Of a DNA stretch of 64,000 nt, positions 15,506 through 25,005 are shown piece by piece. Made by a program: the position numbers and the translations under genes. Position 1 is the stretch's first letter. Each line of letters opens with the position of its first letter. The notes under the pieces were generated by a model that did no database searches, was not told where the DNA came from, and saw only the letters and a program-made list of their open reading frames with translations. Source of the stretch: an uncultured Ruminococcus sp. (GTDB lineage Bacteria > Bacillota > Clostridia > Oscillospirales > Ruminococcaceae); contig CAKSMF010000001.1 of the NCBI GenBank assembly GCA_934474025.1, positions 186,001 through 250,000 of the forward strand, in the 5' to 3' direction.

Positions 15506-18136
15506 ATGGACAATAAAAATTATGAAATTGTTGACAGTGTTGAACAACTTGAAAAAACAATCGAACGTGTACGAAAGGCACAGAAAATTTTTTCCACTTA
15601 TACACAGGAACAGGTAGATAAAATTTTCAGAGCCTCTGCCCTTGCCGTCAATAAAGAGCGTATCCCTCTTGCAAAACTTGCAGTTGAGGAAACTGGAATG
15701 GGTGTTATTGAAGATAAGGTGATTAAAAATCATTATGCTTCCGAGTACATTTACAATAAATACAGAGATGCTAAAACTTGTGGTGTTATTGAAGATAATA
15801 AAGATTACGGAACTAAAAGAATTGCAGAACCTATTGGTGTTGTAGCAGCAGTAATTCCTACTACTAATCCTACTTCAACAGCAATATTCAAAACTTTGCT
15901 TGCTCTCAAGACCCGCAATGGTATTATAATAAGTCCGCACCCCCGTGCAAAAAAATCTACTATTGAAGCAGCTAAATTAGTTCTTGAAGCAGCAGTAAAA
16001 GCCGGTGCTCCAGAAGATATAATTTCATGGATAGATGTTCCAAGTCTGGAAATGACTAATCTTTTAATGCGTGAAGCTGATATTATTCTTGCAACCGGCG
16101 GTCCTGGAATGGTTCATTCAGCTTATTCAAGCGGAAAGCCTGCTATTGGCGTAGGTGCTGGAAATACTCCGGCTATCATTGATGATTCAGCAGATATTGT
16201 ACTTGCAGTAAATTCAATTGTTCATTCAAAAACTTTCGATAATGGTATGATTTGTGCGTCAGAACAGTCTGTAGTAGTTCTTGACGGAGTTTATGATAAG
16301 GTAAAGGCTGAATTTTCTGCGAGAGGTTGCTATTTCCTTAATGATGACGAAAAAGACAAGGTTCGTAAAACTATTCTGATAAATGGTTCTCTCAATGCAA
16401 AAATTGTTGGACAAAGTGCTTATAGAATTGCAGAACTCGCTGGTGTAACCGTTCCAGATGGCACTAAAATTCTTATAGGTGAAGTTGAAAGCACTGACCT
16501 TTCAGAAGAATTTGCTCATGAAAAGCTTTCACCTGTTCTTGCAATGTATAGAGCATCTGATATTGGTGATGCTTTTTCAAAGGCTGAAAGATTGATTGAA
16601 GACGGTGGTTATGGTCATACATCATCAATTTATCTTGATATTAAAACTCAGCAGGACAAGCTTAAAGAATTTCAGAGTCGCATGAAAACTTGTCGTATTT
16701 TAGTAAATACCCCTTCTTCACAGGGAGGAATAGGCGATTTATATAACTTTAATCTTGCACCTTCACTTACACTTGGCTGTGGTTCATGGGGCGGAAACTC
16801 CATAAGTGAAAATGTTGGTGTAAAACATCTTCTGAATATAAAGACTGTAGCCGAAAGGAGAGAAAATATGCTCTGGTTCAGAACACCTGAAAAAATCTAT
16901 ATGAAACGTGGCAGTATTCCGGTTGCACTGAGCGAATTAGGTACAGTCATGGGCAAAAAACGTGCATTTATAGTTACTGATAAGTTCCTCTATGAAAACG
17001 GATATACAAAATCAATTACAGATAAGCTTGAAACAATGGGTATTCAGCATGCAGTATTCTTTGATGTTGAACCCGACCCGACTCTTGAATGTGCTGAAAA
17101 TGGTGCAAAGCAGATGACATCATTTAAACCTGATGTTATAATAGCTCTTGGTGGCGGTTCTGCAATGGACGCTGCTAAAATTATGTGGGTTCTTTATGAA
17201 CACCCTGAAACTGATTTCATGGATATGGCAATGCGTTTCATGGATATAAGAAAAAGAGTTTATACTTTCCCGAAAATGGGTTCAAAAGCTTATTTTGTTG
17301 CTATTCCGACTTCTGCCGGTACAGGTTCAGAAGTAACTCCGTTTGCAGTAATTACTGACGGTGAAACAGGTGTTAAATATCCTCTTGCTGATTATGAACT
17401 TCTTCCGGATATGGCAATTATTGATATAGATTTTCATATGACTGCTCCAAAAGGACTTACTTCTGCTTCCGGTATTGATGCAGTAACTCATGCACTTGAA
17501 GCTTATGCTTCTATGATGGCAACTGATTTTACTGATAGTTTGGCACTCAGAGCATTGAAGATAATATTTGAATATCTTCCTAAAGCTTATGAAAACGGTT
17601 CAGACAGCGTTGCGAGAGAAAAAATGGCTAATGGTGCTACTATGGCGGGAATGGCTTTTGCAAATGCATTCTTAGGAGTGTGTCATTCAATGGCTCATAA
17701 ATTGGGAGCATTTCATCATTTACCACACGGCGTAGCAAATGCTCTTCTTATAGAAGAAGTAATACGTTTCAATTCGGCTGAAACTCCGGCTAAAATGGGA
17801 ACATTCCCACAGTATGGCTATCCTCATACACGTTCACGTTATGCAGAAGTTGCTGATACTCTTGGTCTTGGCGGTAATTCTGATAATGAAAAGGTTGATA
17901 ATCTTATTAATGCTATAAGAGAACTCCGTCATAAAATCGGAATAAAGGATACTATCGCTGATTACGGCATAGATGAAAAACAATTCCTTGATACTCTTGA
18001 CGAAATGACAGAACAGGCATTTGATGACCAGTGTACAGGTGCAAATCCACGTTATCCGCTTATGAGTGAAATTAAACAAATGTATCTCAATGCTTATTAT
18101 GGAAAGACTTTTGTAGAAAAGTCATATCCCGTTTGA
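15506..18136 (+). CDS. adhE: Bifunctional acetaldehyde-CoA/alcohol dehydrogenase
   Basis: An 876-residue fusion that reduces acetyl-CoA to ethanol, reoxidising two NADH in fermentation. The N-terminal aldehyde dehydrogenase half has the IPTTNPTSTAIFK block, the VGAGNTPA nucleotide loop and the catalytic cysteine in GMICASEQS. The C-terminal iron alcohol dehydrogenase half starts near residue 450 and has ALGGGSAMDAAK, the metal ligands in SASGIDAVTHALEAY, and CHSMAHKLGAFHHLPHG. Length is that of standard AdhE, which forms spirosome filaments. ATG 15506 has TGGAGGA; an ATG at 15488 overlaps that site and is rejected. Confidence 0.97.
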   Translation: MDNKNYEIVDSVEQLEKTIERVRKAQKIFSTYTQEQVDKIFRASALAVNKERIPLAKLAVEETGMGVIEDKVIKNHYASEYIYNKYRDAKTCGVIEDNKDYGTKRIAEPIGVVAAVIPTTNPTSTAIFKTLLALKTRNGIIISPHPRAKKSTIEAAKLVLEAAVKAGAPEDIISWIDVPSLEMTNLLMREADIILATGGPGMVHSAYSSGKPAIGVGAGNTPAIIDDSADIVLAVNSIVHSKTFDNGMICASEQSVVVLDGVYDKVKAEFSARGCYFLNDDEKDKVRKTILINGSLNAKIVGQSAYRIAELAGVTVPDGTKILIGEVESTDLSEEFAHEKLSPVLAMYRASDIGDAFSKAERLIEDGGYGHTSSIYLDIKTQQDKLKEFQSRMKTCRILVNTPSSQGGIGDLYNFNLAPSLTLGCGSWGGNSISENVGVKHLLNIKTVAERRENMLWFRTPEKIYMKRGSIPVALSELGTVMGKKRAFIVTDKFLYENGYTKSITDKLETMGIQHAVFFDVEPDPTLECAENGAKQMTSFKPDVIIALGGGSAMDAAKIMWVLYEHPETDFMDMAMRFMDIRKRVYTFPKMGSKAYFVAIPTSAGTGSEVTPFAVITDGETGVKYPLADYELLPDMAIIDIDFHMTAPKGLTSASGIDAVTHALEAYASMMATDFTDSLALRALKIIFEYLPKAYENGSDSVAREKMANGATMAGMAFANAFLGVCHSMAHKLGAFHHLPHGVANALLIEEVIRFNSAETPAKMGTFPQYGYPHTRSRYAEVADTLGLGGNSDNEKVDNLINAIRELRHKIGIKDTIADYGIDEKQFLDTLDEMTEQAFDDQCTGANPRYPLMSEIKQMYLNAYYGKTFVEKSYPV

Positions 18137-18154
18137 TGATTGGAGGCTTCACAT

Positions 18155-18904
18155 ATGAATACTGAAAATATAATCGCTGAAAGAGTCAACAAGAAAATTT
18201 ATCGTGACGGCGACAAAGTTATAAAGCTTTTCAATGAGGATTATTCAAGAGCCGACGTTCTTAATGAAGCTTTGAATCATGCACGTGCCTGCGAAACAGG
18301 ACTTAATATTCCTGAATTATACGAGGTAACAAGAATCGATGGCAAATGGGCAATCATTATGGAATATATTGAGGGTAATAATATATCTTCTCTTATAGCT
18401 TCCAATCCTTCAAAGTACGATGAGTATATGGAGCTTTTCGTTAATATTCAGCTTGAAATTCATTCAAAGAAGTCACCATTGCTTAGTCAGCTTAAAGACA
18501 AGATGAACAGAAAAATAAGTCTTACAGAACTTGACGGTACAACAAAGTACGAACTTTATACACGTATTGCAAGCACTCCTGACCACCATAAACTCTGTCA
18601 TGGAGATTATACTCCCTCAAATGTTATAATAAAACCGGACGGTACACCTTATATTCTTGATTGGGCACACGCTACTCAAGGTAATGCTTCTGCCGACGTT
18701 GCAAGAACTTATTTGACATTCTGCCTTAAAGGCAATGTTGAGGGTGCGGAAAAGTATCTTGATTTATTCTGCAAAAAGAGCAATACTGCTAAAAAATACG
18801 TGCAGTCATGGATGCCAATAGTAGCAGCTTCACAATCAATTAAGAGCAATCCGGAAGAACATGATATACTTTTATCATGGGTAGATGTTGTTGATTATGA
18901 ATAA
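18155..18904 (+). CDS. APH-fold phosphotransferase
   Basis: A 249-residue protein of the aminoglycoside phosphotransferase / choline kinase fold. It shows an ATP-site start (DKVIKLF with lysine), the hinge IIMEYIEG, the catalytic loop KLCHGDYTPSNVIIK with the Brenner HGD-N pattern, and YILDWAHATQG as the metal-binding aspartate. The substrate is unknown; resistance should not be assumed. ATG 18155 has TGGAGG; an upstream TTG at 18140 is unlikely. It follows adhE by 18 nt and ends at a terminator, so it is probably the second gene of that operon. Confidence 0.85.
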   Translation: MNTENIIAERVNKKIYRDGDKVIKLFNEDYSRADVLNEALNHARACETGLNIPELYEVTRIDGKWAIIMEYIEGNNISSLIASNPSKYDEYMELFVNIQLEIHSKKSPLLSQLKDKMNRKISLTELDGTTKYELYTRIASTPDHHKLCHGDYTPSNVIIKPDGTPYILDWAHATQGNASADVARTYLTFCLKGNVEGAEKYLDLFCKKSNTAKKYVQSWMPIVAASQSIKSNPEEHDILLSWVDVVDYE

Positions 18905-18913
18905 TTTCTGATG

Positions 18914-18954
18914 AAAAAAGGACAGATTCATATAAAATTGAACTGTCCTTTTTT
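18914..18954 (+). terminator. Terminator of adhE operon
   Basis: AAAAAGGACAG pairs with CTGTCCTTTTT, extended inside by TTCA/TGAA, then T-rich sequence. Confidence 0.88.
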
Positions 18955-18965
18955 ATGTTTTTCTA

Positions 18966-18994
18966 TTGAATTTTTGGAAAATAAGTGGTATAAT
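18966..18994 (+). promoter_or_regulatory. Promoter of M15 peptidase gene
   Basis: TTGAAT (18966-18971), 17-nt spacer, TATAAT (18989-18994). Confidence 0.75.
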
Positions 18995-19025
18995 ATTGTA
19001 TTATAGCTGAAAGGAAAGTCTTTTT

Positions 19026-20024
19026 ATGAAAAGAAAAATTATTTTTGCCTTGCTGTTATCAACTTTATTTACACTTCAGGCTTGCGGAAAAGATGACACT
19101 GTTTCACAATTTTCCATGACTGTAAATGAAGGTAAAGTTAATCATAGTACTGAAACTGTATCAGATGAAAATATACAGACCACTATAAATAATGGTTATA
19201 TTGTTACAACAACTACCACAACAACTATAACCGAAATTAATCAAACTGAAAATTCTATTATTGAGACTACAACTGCTATACCGGTTACAACTCCGGAAAC
19301 AGATATTATTGAAACACCAACTGAAACGCCTGTATCAGAAGTTCCGACAGAATCAGCACCGTCAGTTATAGATTATACACCATCAACTTCTGCTCCTGGT
19401 ACACCTGCATCAACAGCCGTACTGCCTGCTGATGCTCCTAAAGAATCGGATTATAATTATGGTCCTGCTCCGAAAGTTTATGATATTCCGGGAATAAAAT
19501 ATATTGATAATGTTCTTATTGCCAATAAATCATACAGTTTGCCGGCGGACTTTTATCCGGAACTTGACCAGACTTGTCTTAGTCAGTTCTATAAACTCCA
19601 GAATGGCGCATCTGCTGTAGGACTTAATATATATCTTTCATCTGGTTTCCGTGATTACTATACTCAGGACGCTATATATAACAATTATGTTGCTATTGAC
19701 GGTCAGGAAATTGCAGATACCTATTCAGCACGCCCAGGATTTTCAGAACATCAATCCGGACTTGCTATAGACGTTAACCAGATTGATGATACATTTATAG
19801 GTACTCCAGAGGCTATATGGCTTGAACAGCATTGTTATGAATATGGTTTTATATTGCGTTATCCTCAGTCAAAGCAAAATATTACCGGATACAAATATGA
19901 ATCATGGCATATACGCTATGTAGGTACAGACTTATCTTATAAAATACACGCAAAAGCTACTGAAATGGGTGACCCATATCTTACTTTGGAAGAGTATTTC
20001 GGTATTGATTCGTACTATCATTAA
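19026..20024 (+). CDS. D-Ala-D-Ala carboxypeptidase lipoprotein (M15B, VanY-like)
   Basis: A 332-residue cell-surface peptidase that should trim the terminal D-alanine of peptidoglycan stem peptides. A lipoprotein signal ends at LQAC (Cys20). A Thr/Pro/Glu-rich linker runs to about residue 150. The catalytic M15B domain has SSGFRDYYTQ, YSARPGFSEHQSGLAIDV (zinc His and Asp) and YESWHIRYVG (catalytic/zinc region). The length excess over plain VanY is the linker. No van genes are nearby, so this is a housekeeping or remodelling enzyme rather than a resistance determinant. AAAGGAAAG precedes ATG 19026. Confidence 0.93.
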   Translation: MKRKIIFALLLSTLFTLQACGKDDTVSQFSMTVNEGKVNHSTETVSDENIQTTINNGYIVTTTTTTTITEINQTENSIIETTTAIPVTTPETDIIETPTETPVSEVPTESAPSVIDYTPSTSAPGTPASTAVLPADAPKESDYNYGPAPKVYDIPGIKYIDNVLIANKSYSLPADFYPELDQTCLSQFYKLQNGASAVGLNIYLSSGFRDYYTQDAIYNNYVAIDGQEIADTYSARPGFSEHQSGLAIDVNQIDDTFIGTPEAIWLEQHCYEYGFILRYPQSKQNITGYKYESWHIRYVGTDLSYKIHAKATEMGDPYLTLEEYFGIDSYYH

Positions 20025-20094
20025 TTTAAAAGCTTTTTAACTGAAATTGATAAATATAAATTCCGAAGGATAAAAATAACAATAAATCTATTTA

Positions 20095-20126
20095 AAAAGT
20101 CCTGCTTTATCGGAGTGGGATTTTTT
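20095..20126 (+). terminator. Terminator after M15 peptidase gene
   Basis: AAAAGTCCTGCT pairs with AGTGGGATTTTT, with two wobble pairs, then T run. It lies in the 160-nt gap before the DUF1846 gene. Confidence 0.65.
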
Positions 20127-20128
20127 AC

Positions 20129-20157
20129 TTGCAATTTTTCTTACTTTGGTATATAAT
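20129..20157 (+). promoter_or_regulatory. Promoter of DUF1846 gene
   Basis: TTGCAA (20129-20134), 17-nt spacer, TATAAT (20152-20157). Confidence 0.75.
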
Positions 20158-20188
20158 AAATATTGATATTATTTAGGAGGTACTTTTT

Positions 20189-21658
20189 ATGGCTATAAAT
20201 AAAATCGGTTTTGACAACGATAAATACTTACGTATGCAATCCGAACACATAAGGGAACGTATTGCACAGTTTGGAGACAAGCTTTATCTTGAATTTGGCG
20301 GAAAACTCTTTGATGATTACCACGCATCAAGAGTGCTTCCGGGATTTAAGCCGGACAGCAAATTACAAATGCTTTTACAACTCAAGGACGAAGCTGAAAT
20401 TGTTATTGTAATCAATTCCGAAGATATAGAAAAAAACAAGATAAGAGGAGATTTAGGTATAACTTATGATGTCGATGTTATACGTCTTTTCAATATATTT
20501 ACTAAAATCGGACTTTATGTAAGCAGTGTTGTTCTTACTCGTTATGAAAGTCACCCGTCTGCTGATGCTTTCCAGAAAAGACTTGAGTCACTGGGAATTA
20601 AAGTTTATCATCACTATCGTATAAAAGGTTATCCCTCAAACCTTAAACATATTATCAGTGATGAGGGTTATGGAAAAAATGAATATATAGAAACTTCACG
20701 CCGTCTGGTAGTTGTTACAGCTCCCGGTCCTGGAAGCGGTAAAATGGCAACTTGTCTTTCACAGATTTATCATGAACACAAAAGAGGTCTTAATGCAGGT
20801 TATGCAAAGTTTGAAACATTCCCTGTATGGAATTTGCCACTCCGTCACCCTGTCAATATAGCATATGAAGCTGCTACTTCTGATTTGAATGATGTTAACA
20901 TGATTGACCCATTCCACCTTGAAGCCTATGGTAAAACTACTGTTAATTATAACCGTGATATTGAAATTTTCCCTGTTCTTAACGCAATGCTTGAAAAAAT
21001 TTTAGGTGAATCCCCGTATAAATCACCTACTGATATGGGTGTTAACATGGCAGGAAACTGCATTATTGATGATGATGTAGTTTGTCGTGCTTCAAAAGAT
21101 GAAATTATAAGACGTTACTATGTCGCAATGTGTGATAACCGCAAGGGACTTGTTTCAGAAGATGAAGTTTATAAATTGGAACTTCTTCTTAAACAGGCAA
21201 ATGTTACAATTGATGAAAGAAAAGTTGTAGGAGCTGCACTTGAAAGAGAAAAGGAAACAAATGCTCCAGCAGCAGCTATGGAACTTCCTGATGGTACTAT
21301 TCTTACAGGACGTACCTCAAATCTTCTTGGAGCGTCTTCTGCATTGTTGCTTAATGCCTTGAAATATTTCGGCGGTATTTCTGATGATGTACTTCTTATG
21401 TCACCGCACGTTATTGAACCTATTCAGAATCTTAAAGTTCAGCATTTAGGAAATAACAATCCAAGACTTCATACAGATGAAACACTTCTTGCACTTTCTA
21501 TATGTGCAAATACAGACCCAAATGCTAAAAAGGCTATGGAACAGATTTCAAAACTCCGTGGCTGTGAAGTTCATTCAACTGTTATACTTTCGGCAGTAGA
21601 TGAAAGAATTTTCAAGAGACTTGGCGTAAATCTTACCTGCGAACCTAAATATCAGTAA
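20189..21658 (+). CDS. DUF1846 family protein (UPF0371)
   Basis: A 489-residue cytoplasmic protein of the DUF1846/UPF0371 family, common in Firmicutes and of unknown function. The start MAINKIGFDNDKYLRMQSEHIRERI and the early GGKLFDDYHASRVLPGF are characteristic, and the full length is typical. A nucleotide-binding-like stretch VVVTAPGPGSGKMATCLSQ lies about residue 175, suggestive of phosphate or nucleotide binding. No membrane segments are seen. AGGAGGT precedes ATG 20189. It stands alone between a promoter and a terminator. Confidence 0.93.
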   Translation: MAINKIGFDNDKYLRMQSEHIRERIAQFGDKLYLEFGGKLFDDYHASRVLPGFKPDSKLQMLLQLKDEAEIVIVINSEDIEKNKIRGDLGITYDVDVIRLFNIFTKIGLYVSSVVLTRYESHPSADAFQKRLESLGIKVYHHYRIKGYPSNLKHIISDEGYGKNEYIETSRRLVVVTAPGPGSGKMATCLSQIYHEHKRGLNAGYAKFETFPVWNLPLRHPVNIAYEAATSDLNDVNMIDPFHLEAYGKTTVNYNRDIEIFPVLNAMLEKILGESPYKSPTDMGVNMAGNCIIDDDVVCRASKDEIIRRYYVAMCDNRKGLVSEDEVYKLELLLKQANVTIDERKVVGAALEREKETNAPAAAMELPDGTILTGRTSNLLGASSALLLNALKYFGGISDDVLLMSPHVIEPIQNLKVQHLGNNNPRLHTDETLLALSICANTDPNAKKAMEQISKLRGCEVHSTVILSAVDERIFKRLGVNLTCEPKYQ

Positions 21659-21660
21659 TA

Positions 21661-21702
21661 AAAAAATACACACCATATAATTAAATATGGTGTGCTTTTT
21701 AT
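21661..21702. terminator. Bidirectional terminator between DUF1846 gene and thiC
   Basis: CACACCATAT (21669-21678) pairs with ATATGGTGTG (21685-21694), with A and T runs on the two sides. Confidence 0.88.
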
Positions 21703-21715
21703 TTAATATAAATTA

Positions 21716-23029
21716 TTATTTTTCAGAACAAAATTCAACCTTTTCACCATTGAGAATTTTATTTGTAGTACGTACAGCACACATTTTTCCACACATTGAA
21801 CAGGTATGGCGGTCTGTAGGAGGAGTGCTTTCAAAGTATCTTCTTGCTTTTTCACCATCAATAGCAATATCAAACATTTTGTCCCAGTCAACAACGTGAC
21901 GAGCTTCTGCCATAGCATTATCGGGGTCAGTGGCATGAGGAATACCCTTTGCAATATCGGCAGCGTGTGCAGCGATACGGCTTGCAATAATGCCTTCTTT
22001 AACATCGTCTACATCGGGAAGTCGGAGATGTTCAGCCGGAGTCACATAACAAAGGAAATCAGCACCGTTTGCAGCAGCAATAGCACCGCCTATTGCTGAA
22101 GTTATATGGTCATATCCTGGGGCAATATCTGTTACTAAAGGTCCTAAAACATAGAATGGTGCATTATGGCATATTCTTTTCTGAATCTTCATGTTTGCAG
22201 GAATTTCATTCATAGCCATATGACCCGGACCTTCTACCATAACCTGAACGTCTTTAGCCCATGCACGTTCAGTCAATGAACCGAGTTCAATAAGTTCAGA
22301 AATCTGTCCGGCATCTGTCGCATCGTCTATACAACCTGGACGGAGAGCGTCTCCTAAACTTATAGTACAATCGTATTCACGGAGAATATCTAAAACTTCG
22401 TCATAATATTCATAGAATGGATTTTCATTACCTGTCATCATTATCCATGCAAAAAGTAATGAGCCTCCTCTTGAAACTATATTCATTTTTCGTTTGTCAC
22501 GTCGGAAAGCTTCAATAGCACGTTTGTTTATTCCGGCATGGATTGTCATAAAATCAACGCCTTCTTCTGCATGGGCTTTAACAACTTTCAGGAAGTCTTT
22601 AGCAGTTATTTCAAGCAAATCTTTTTCAAGATAACCGATAGCGTCATACATAGGAACAGTTCCTATCATTGCCGGAGATTTTTCAATAAGCTGTTTACGA
22701 AAAGTATTAGTTTTGCCATAGTTGCTTAAATCCATTATGGCATCAGCACCGTATTTAAGAGCCATTTCAACTTTTTTCATTTCGTTGTCATAATTGTTGC
22801 AGTCGCCGGAAATTCCGAGATTAACGTTTATTTTTGTACGCATACGTGAACCTATTCCCTCTGGTGAAATAGATTTATGATTTATGTTGCATGGTATACA
22901 AACTTCACCTTTTGCAACAAGCTGACAGAGTTCCTCGGGTGAAATGTATTCCTTTTTTGCAACCGTCAACATTTCCGGAGTGATTATGCCTTTTTTAGCA
23001 GCTTCCATTTGTGTACTGTAATTTTTCAT
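21716..23029 (-). CDS. thiC: Phosphomethylpyrimidine synthase
   Basis: This 437-residue radical-SAM enzyme rearranges aminoimidazole ribotide into HMP-phosphate, the pyrimidine half of thiamine. It has the core of the family (NVNLGISGDCNNYDNEM, ADAIMDLSNYGKT, ISLGDALRPGCIDDATD, EGPGHMA) and the C-terminal Fe-S motif CSMCGKMCAVR. It is of the shorter bacterial type without the long N-terminal extension. It overlaps thiD by 4 nt (ATGA) and is the last gene of the thi operon. Confidence 0.97.
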   Translation of the reverse strand: MKNYSTQMEAAKKGIITPEMLTVAKKEYISPEELCQLVAKGEVCIPCNINHKSISPEGIGSRMRTKINVNLGISGDCNNYDNEMKKVEMALKYGADAIMDLSNYGKTNTFRKQLIEKSPAMIGTVPMYDAIGYLEKDLLEITAKDFLKVVKAHAEEGVDFMTIHAGINKRAIEAFRRDKRKMNIVSRGGSLLFAWIMMTGNENPFYEYYDEVLDILREYDCTISLGDALRPGCIDDATDAGQISELIELGSLTERAWAKDVQVMVEGPGHMAMNEIPANMKIQKRICHNAPFYVLGPLVTDIAPGYDHITSAIGGAIAAANGADFLCYVTPAEHLRLPDVDDVKEGIIASRIAAHAADIAKGIPHATDPDNAMAEARHVVDWDKMFDIAIDGEKARRYFESTPPTDRHTCSMCGKMCAVRTTNKILNGEKVEFCSEK

Positions 23030-23808
23030 TTTTCAAGTCCTTTCATATGATTTAAAGGTCCGTTTCCGTGACCTATGTCAAGCATTGCACTTAAACATGA
23101 TGTTATATATTCTTTTGCAAGATGTATACAGGTTTCAAGGCTGTAACCTTTGGCAAGATTAGAAGCTATTGCACTTGACAATGTACACCCTGTACCATGA
23201 GTATTTAGATTGTCTATGCGTTCGCCTCTGAACCATTTTCCAGTGCCGTTATACAGGAAATCATCAGCCGTATTTATGTTATGACCACCTTTGCACAAAA
23301 CTGTACAGTTATATTTTTCCGATATATATTCGGATACTTTTTCCATATCATCGGAATTGTTTATTTTCATTCCGGAAATCAATTCTGCTTCTGGAATGTT
23401 TGGTGTAATTAGCGTTGAAATCGGGAAGAGTTTTTCTTTTATTATATCGTAAGTAGTAGAACTGCTTAAATTTGCACCACTTGTGGCAACGGCTACTGGG
23501 TCTGTAACTATATTTTTAGCGTTGTAATAAATAAGTCGTTCGGCAATTACTTCAGCAAGTTCAGGAGAGGATATCATACCAATTTTTACAGCGTCGGGGC
23601 GGATATCCTCAAAAACCGCATCTATTTGCTGTTTAAGAAAATCTGCACTTACCGGATATATTGAACGTACTCCCATAGTATTCTGGGCAGTAAGGGCGGT
23701 TATGGCACTCATGGCATAAACTCCATGCATAGTCATTGTTTTTATATCTGCCTGAATGCCCGCTCCTCCTGAACTGTCACTTCCTGCTATTGTAAGAACT
23801 TTTTTCAA
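23026..23808 (-). CDS. thiD: Hydroxymethylpyrimidine (phosphate) kinase
   Basis: A 260-residue ribokinase-fold enzyme making HMP pyrophosphate. The protein starts KKVLTIAGSDSSGGAGIQAD and includes ALTAQNTMGV, DPVAVATSG and NTHGTGCTLSSAIAS (catalytic Asp region replaced in part by the standard GTGC loop). I place the start at TTG 23808, preceded by AGGAAA and 2 nt after the thiE stop; the frame extends further upstream inside thiE without family similarity. The TTG start is an inference from the conserved N-terminus. Confidence 0.93.
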   Translation of the reverse strand: MKKVLTIAGSDSSGGAGIQADIKTMTMHGVYAMSAITALTAQNTMGVRSIYPVSADFLKQQIDAVFEDIRPDAVKIGMISSPELAEVIAERLIYYNAKNIVTDPVAVATSGANLSSSTTYDIIKEKLFPISTLITPNIPEAELISGMKINNSDDMEKVSEYISEKYNCTVLCKGGHNINTADDFLYNGTGKWFRGERIDNLNTHGTGCTLSSAIASNLAKGYSLETCIHLAKEYITSCLSAMLDIGHGNGPLNHMKGLEK

Positions 23809-23810
23809 TG

Positions 23811-24443
23811 TTACGTTTCCTTTCTTAATTCGGATATAAGACGTTCGGCTGATTCTTTTATATCGTCCTGCGAAAACAAAGCTGATACTACAGCTATTCC
23901 GGATTGTCCGCAATTTTTTATAAGATGAACGTTTTCAAGGTTTATTCCGCCTATTGCAACAACAGGTATACTTATACTTTTACAGATTTCTGTAAGTTTT
24001 TCGGGTGTAATACGTATAGCATTAGTTTTTGTCGGGGACGGGAAAACAGCTCCCACACCTAAATAATCAGCACCGTCTTTCTGAGCTTTTTGAGCTTGTT
24101 CAATGGTTTTGGCGGTCGCACCTATTATGAAATTGTCACCGACGTTTTTTCTTATTTCGGAAACTGCTGTATCTTCAATTCCAACGTGAACACCGTCTGC
24201 TCCGCTTGCTAAAGCTACTCTGTAATTGTCATTAATTATCAGCGGAACATTGTATTTATGGCATATTTCACGTATTTCAACAGCCTTTGAGATATATTCA
24301 TTATAACTTATGTTTTTTTCTCTTAATTGTACGCACGTTACACCTCCCTGAATAGCGAGTTCAATGGCTTCTACAAGCGTTTTGCCGTTTAAGTGAGTTC
24401 TGTCCGTAACTGCGTATAGTTTAAGAATTTTTTTTATATTCAA
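23811..24443 (-). CDS. thiE: Thiamine phosphate synthase
   Basis: A 210-residue TIM-barrel enzyme coupling HMP-PP with thiazole phosphate. It carries the family blocks YAVTDRT, VTCVQLREKN, PLIINDNYRVAL, ADGVHVG, IGATAKT, YLGVGAVFPSPTK and PVVAIGGINLENV. The best start is TTG 24443, eight bases after AGAGG; a GTG at 24452 overlaps the Shine-Dalgarno region. The 5' end overlaps tenI. A complete active site indicates this copy, not TenI, is the synthase. Confidence 0.94.
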   Translation of the reverse strand: MNIKKILKLYAVTDRTHLNGKTLVEAIELAIQGGVTCVQLREKNISYNEYISKAVEIREICHKYNVPLIINDNYRVALASGADGVHVGIEDTAVSEIRKNVGDNFIIGATAKTIEQAQKAQKDGADYLGVGAVFPSPTKTNAIRITPEKLTEICKSISIPVVAIGGINLENVHLIKNCGQSGIAVVSALFSQDDIKESAERLISELRKET

Positions 24444-25005
24444 AAATATCACCTCTCATGAATCCGCTCATTATACAACAGCCGTCTGCTCCTGCATCTG
24501 AAATATATTGTATATTGTTATTATTTATTCCACCTATTGCGTAAATTGGTATATCAACATTATGACAGATTTCAGAAAGAAAATTTAATCCACGGGGAGC
24601 AAGACCTTTTTTGCAGTCTGTTTCAAAAATATGACCTGCAATTATATAATCTGCTCCAAGAGTTTGAGCCTCTTTAGCCTCTTCTATACTGTGGCATGAT
24701 ACTCCTGTAAAGATTTTCTTTTCTGGTATTTTACGGAATGTATCCATAGTAACGTGCAATCCGTCTGCATTCAGTTCGCTGGCAATATCCGCATGACTAT
24801 GAAGTATGCATTTTTTATTATATTTATGACAGATATTTATTACTTTTTCTGAAAGCTTTCTGTAGTCATCTGCTGATAAATCTTTTTCCCTCAATATTAC
24901 CGCACTGACACTGGATTTACAAATTTTTTCGATTCTTGAAAGAAAATCTTCCTCACAAAGTTTTCTATTGGTAACGCATATAACATCAAACATACAGATA
25001 GTCAT
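24421..25005 (-). CDS. tenI: TenI-like thiazole tautomerase
   Basis: A 194-residue ThiE paralogue. It keeps the barrel pattern (DVICVTNRKL, AVILREKDLS, CILHSH, ADGLHVT, VSCHSIEEAKEAQTLGADYI, IYAIGGINNNNI) but has a histidine where ThiE needs the pyrimidine-binding pocket (HSHAD), and lacks the PSPTK motif. This fits TenI, which aromatises the thiazole tautomer. Start may be ATG 25005 or ATG 24993; both lie in the thiH 3' end and neither has a strong ribosome site, so coupling is likely. Confidence 0.8.
   Translation of the reverse strand: MTICMFDVICVTNRKLCEEDFLSRIEKICKSSVSAVILREKDLSADDYRKLSEKVINICHKYNKKCILHSHADIASELNADGLHVTMDTFRKIPEKKIFTGVSCHSIEEAKEAQTLGADYIIAGHIFETDCKKGLAPRGLNFLSEICHNVDIPIYAIGGINNNNIQYISDAGADGCCIMSGFMRGDIFEYKKNS

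Noticed and set aside
18155..18904. Aminoglycoside resistance phosphotransferase
   Set aside because: Only the fold and HGD/D motifs are shared; no specific resistance signature, and it sits in the adhE operon.
19026..20024. Vancomycin resistance gene (vanY)
   Set aside because: The M15B domain is clear, but there are no vanH/A/X or regulatory genes; a normal cell-wall carboxypeptidase is more likely.
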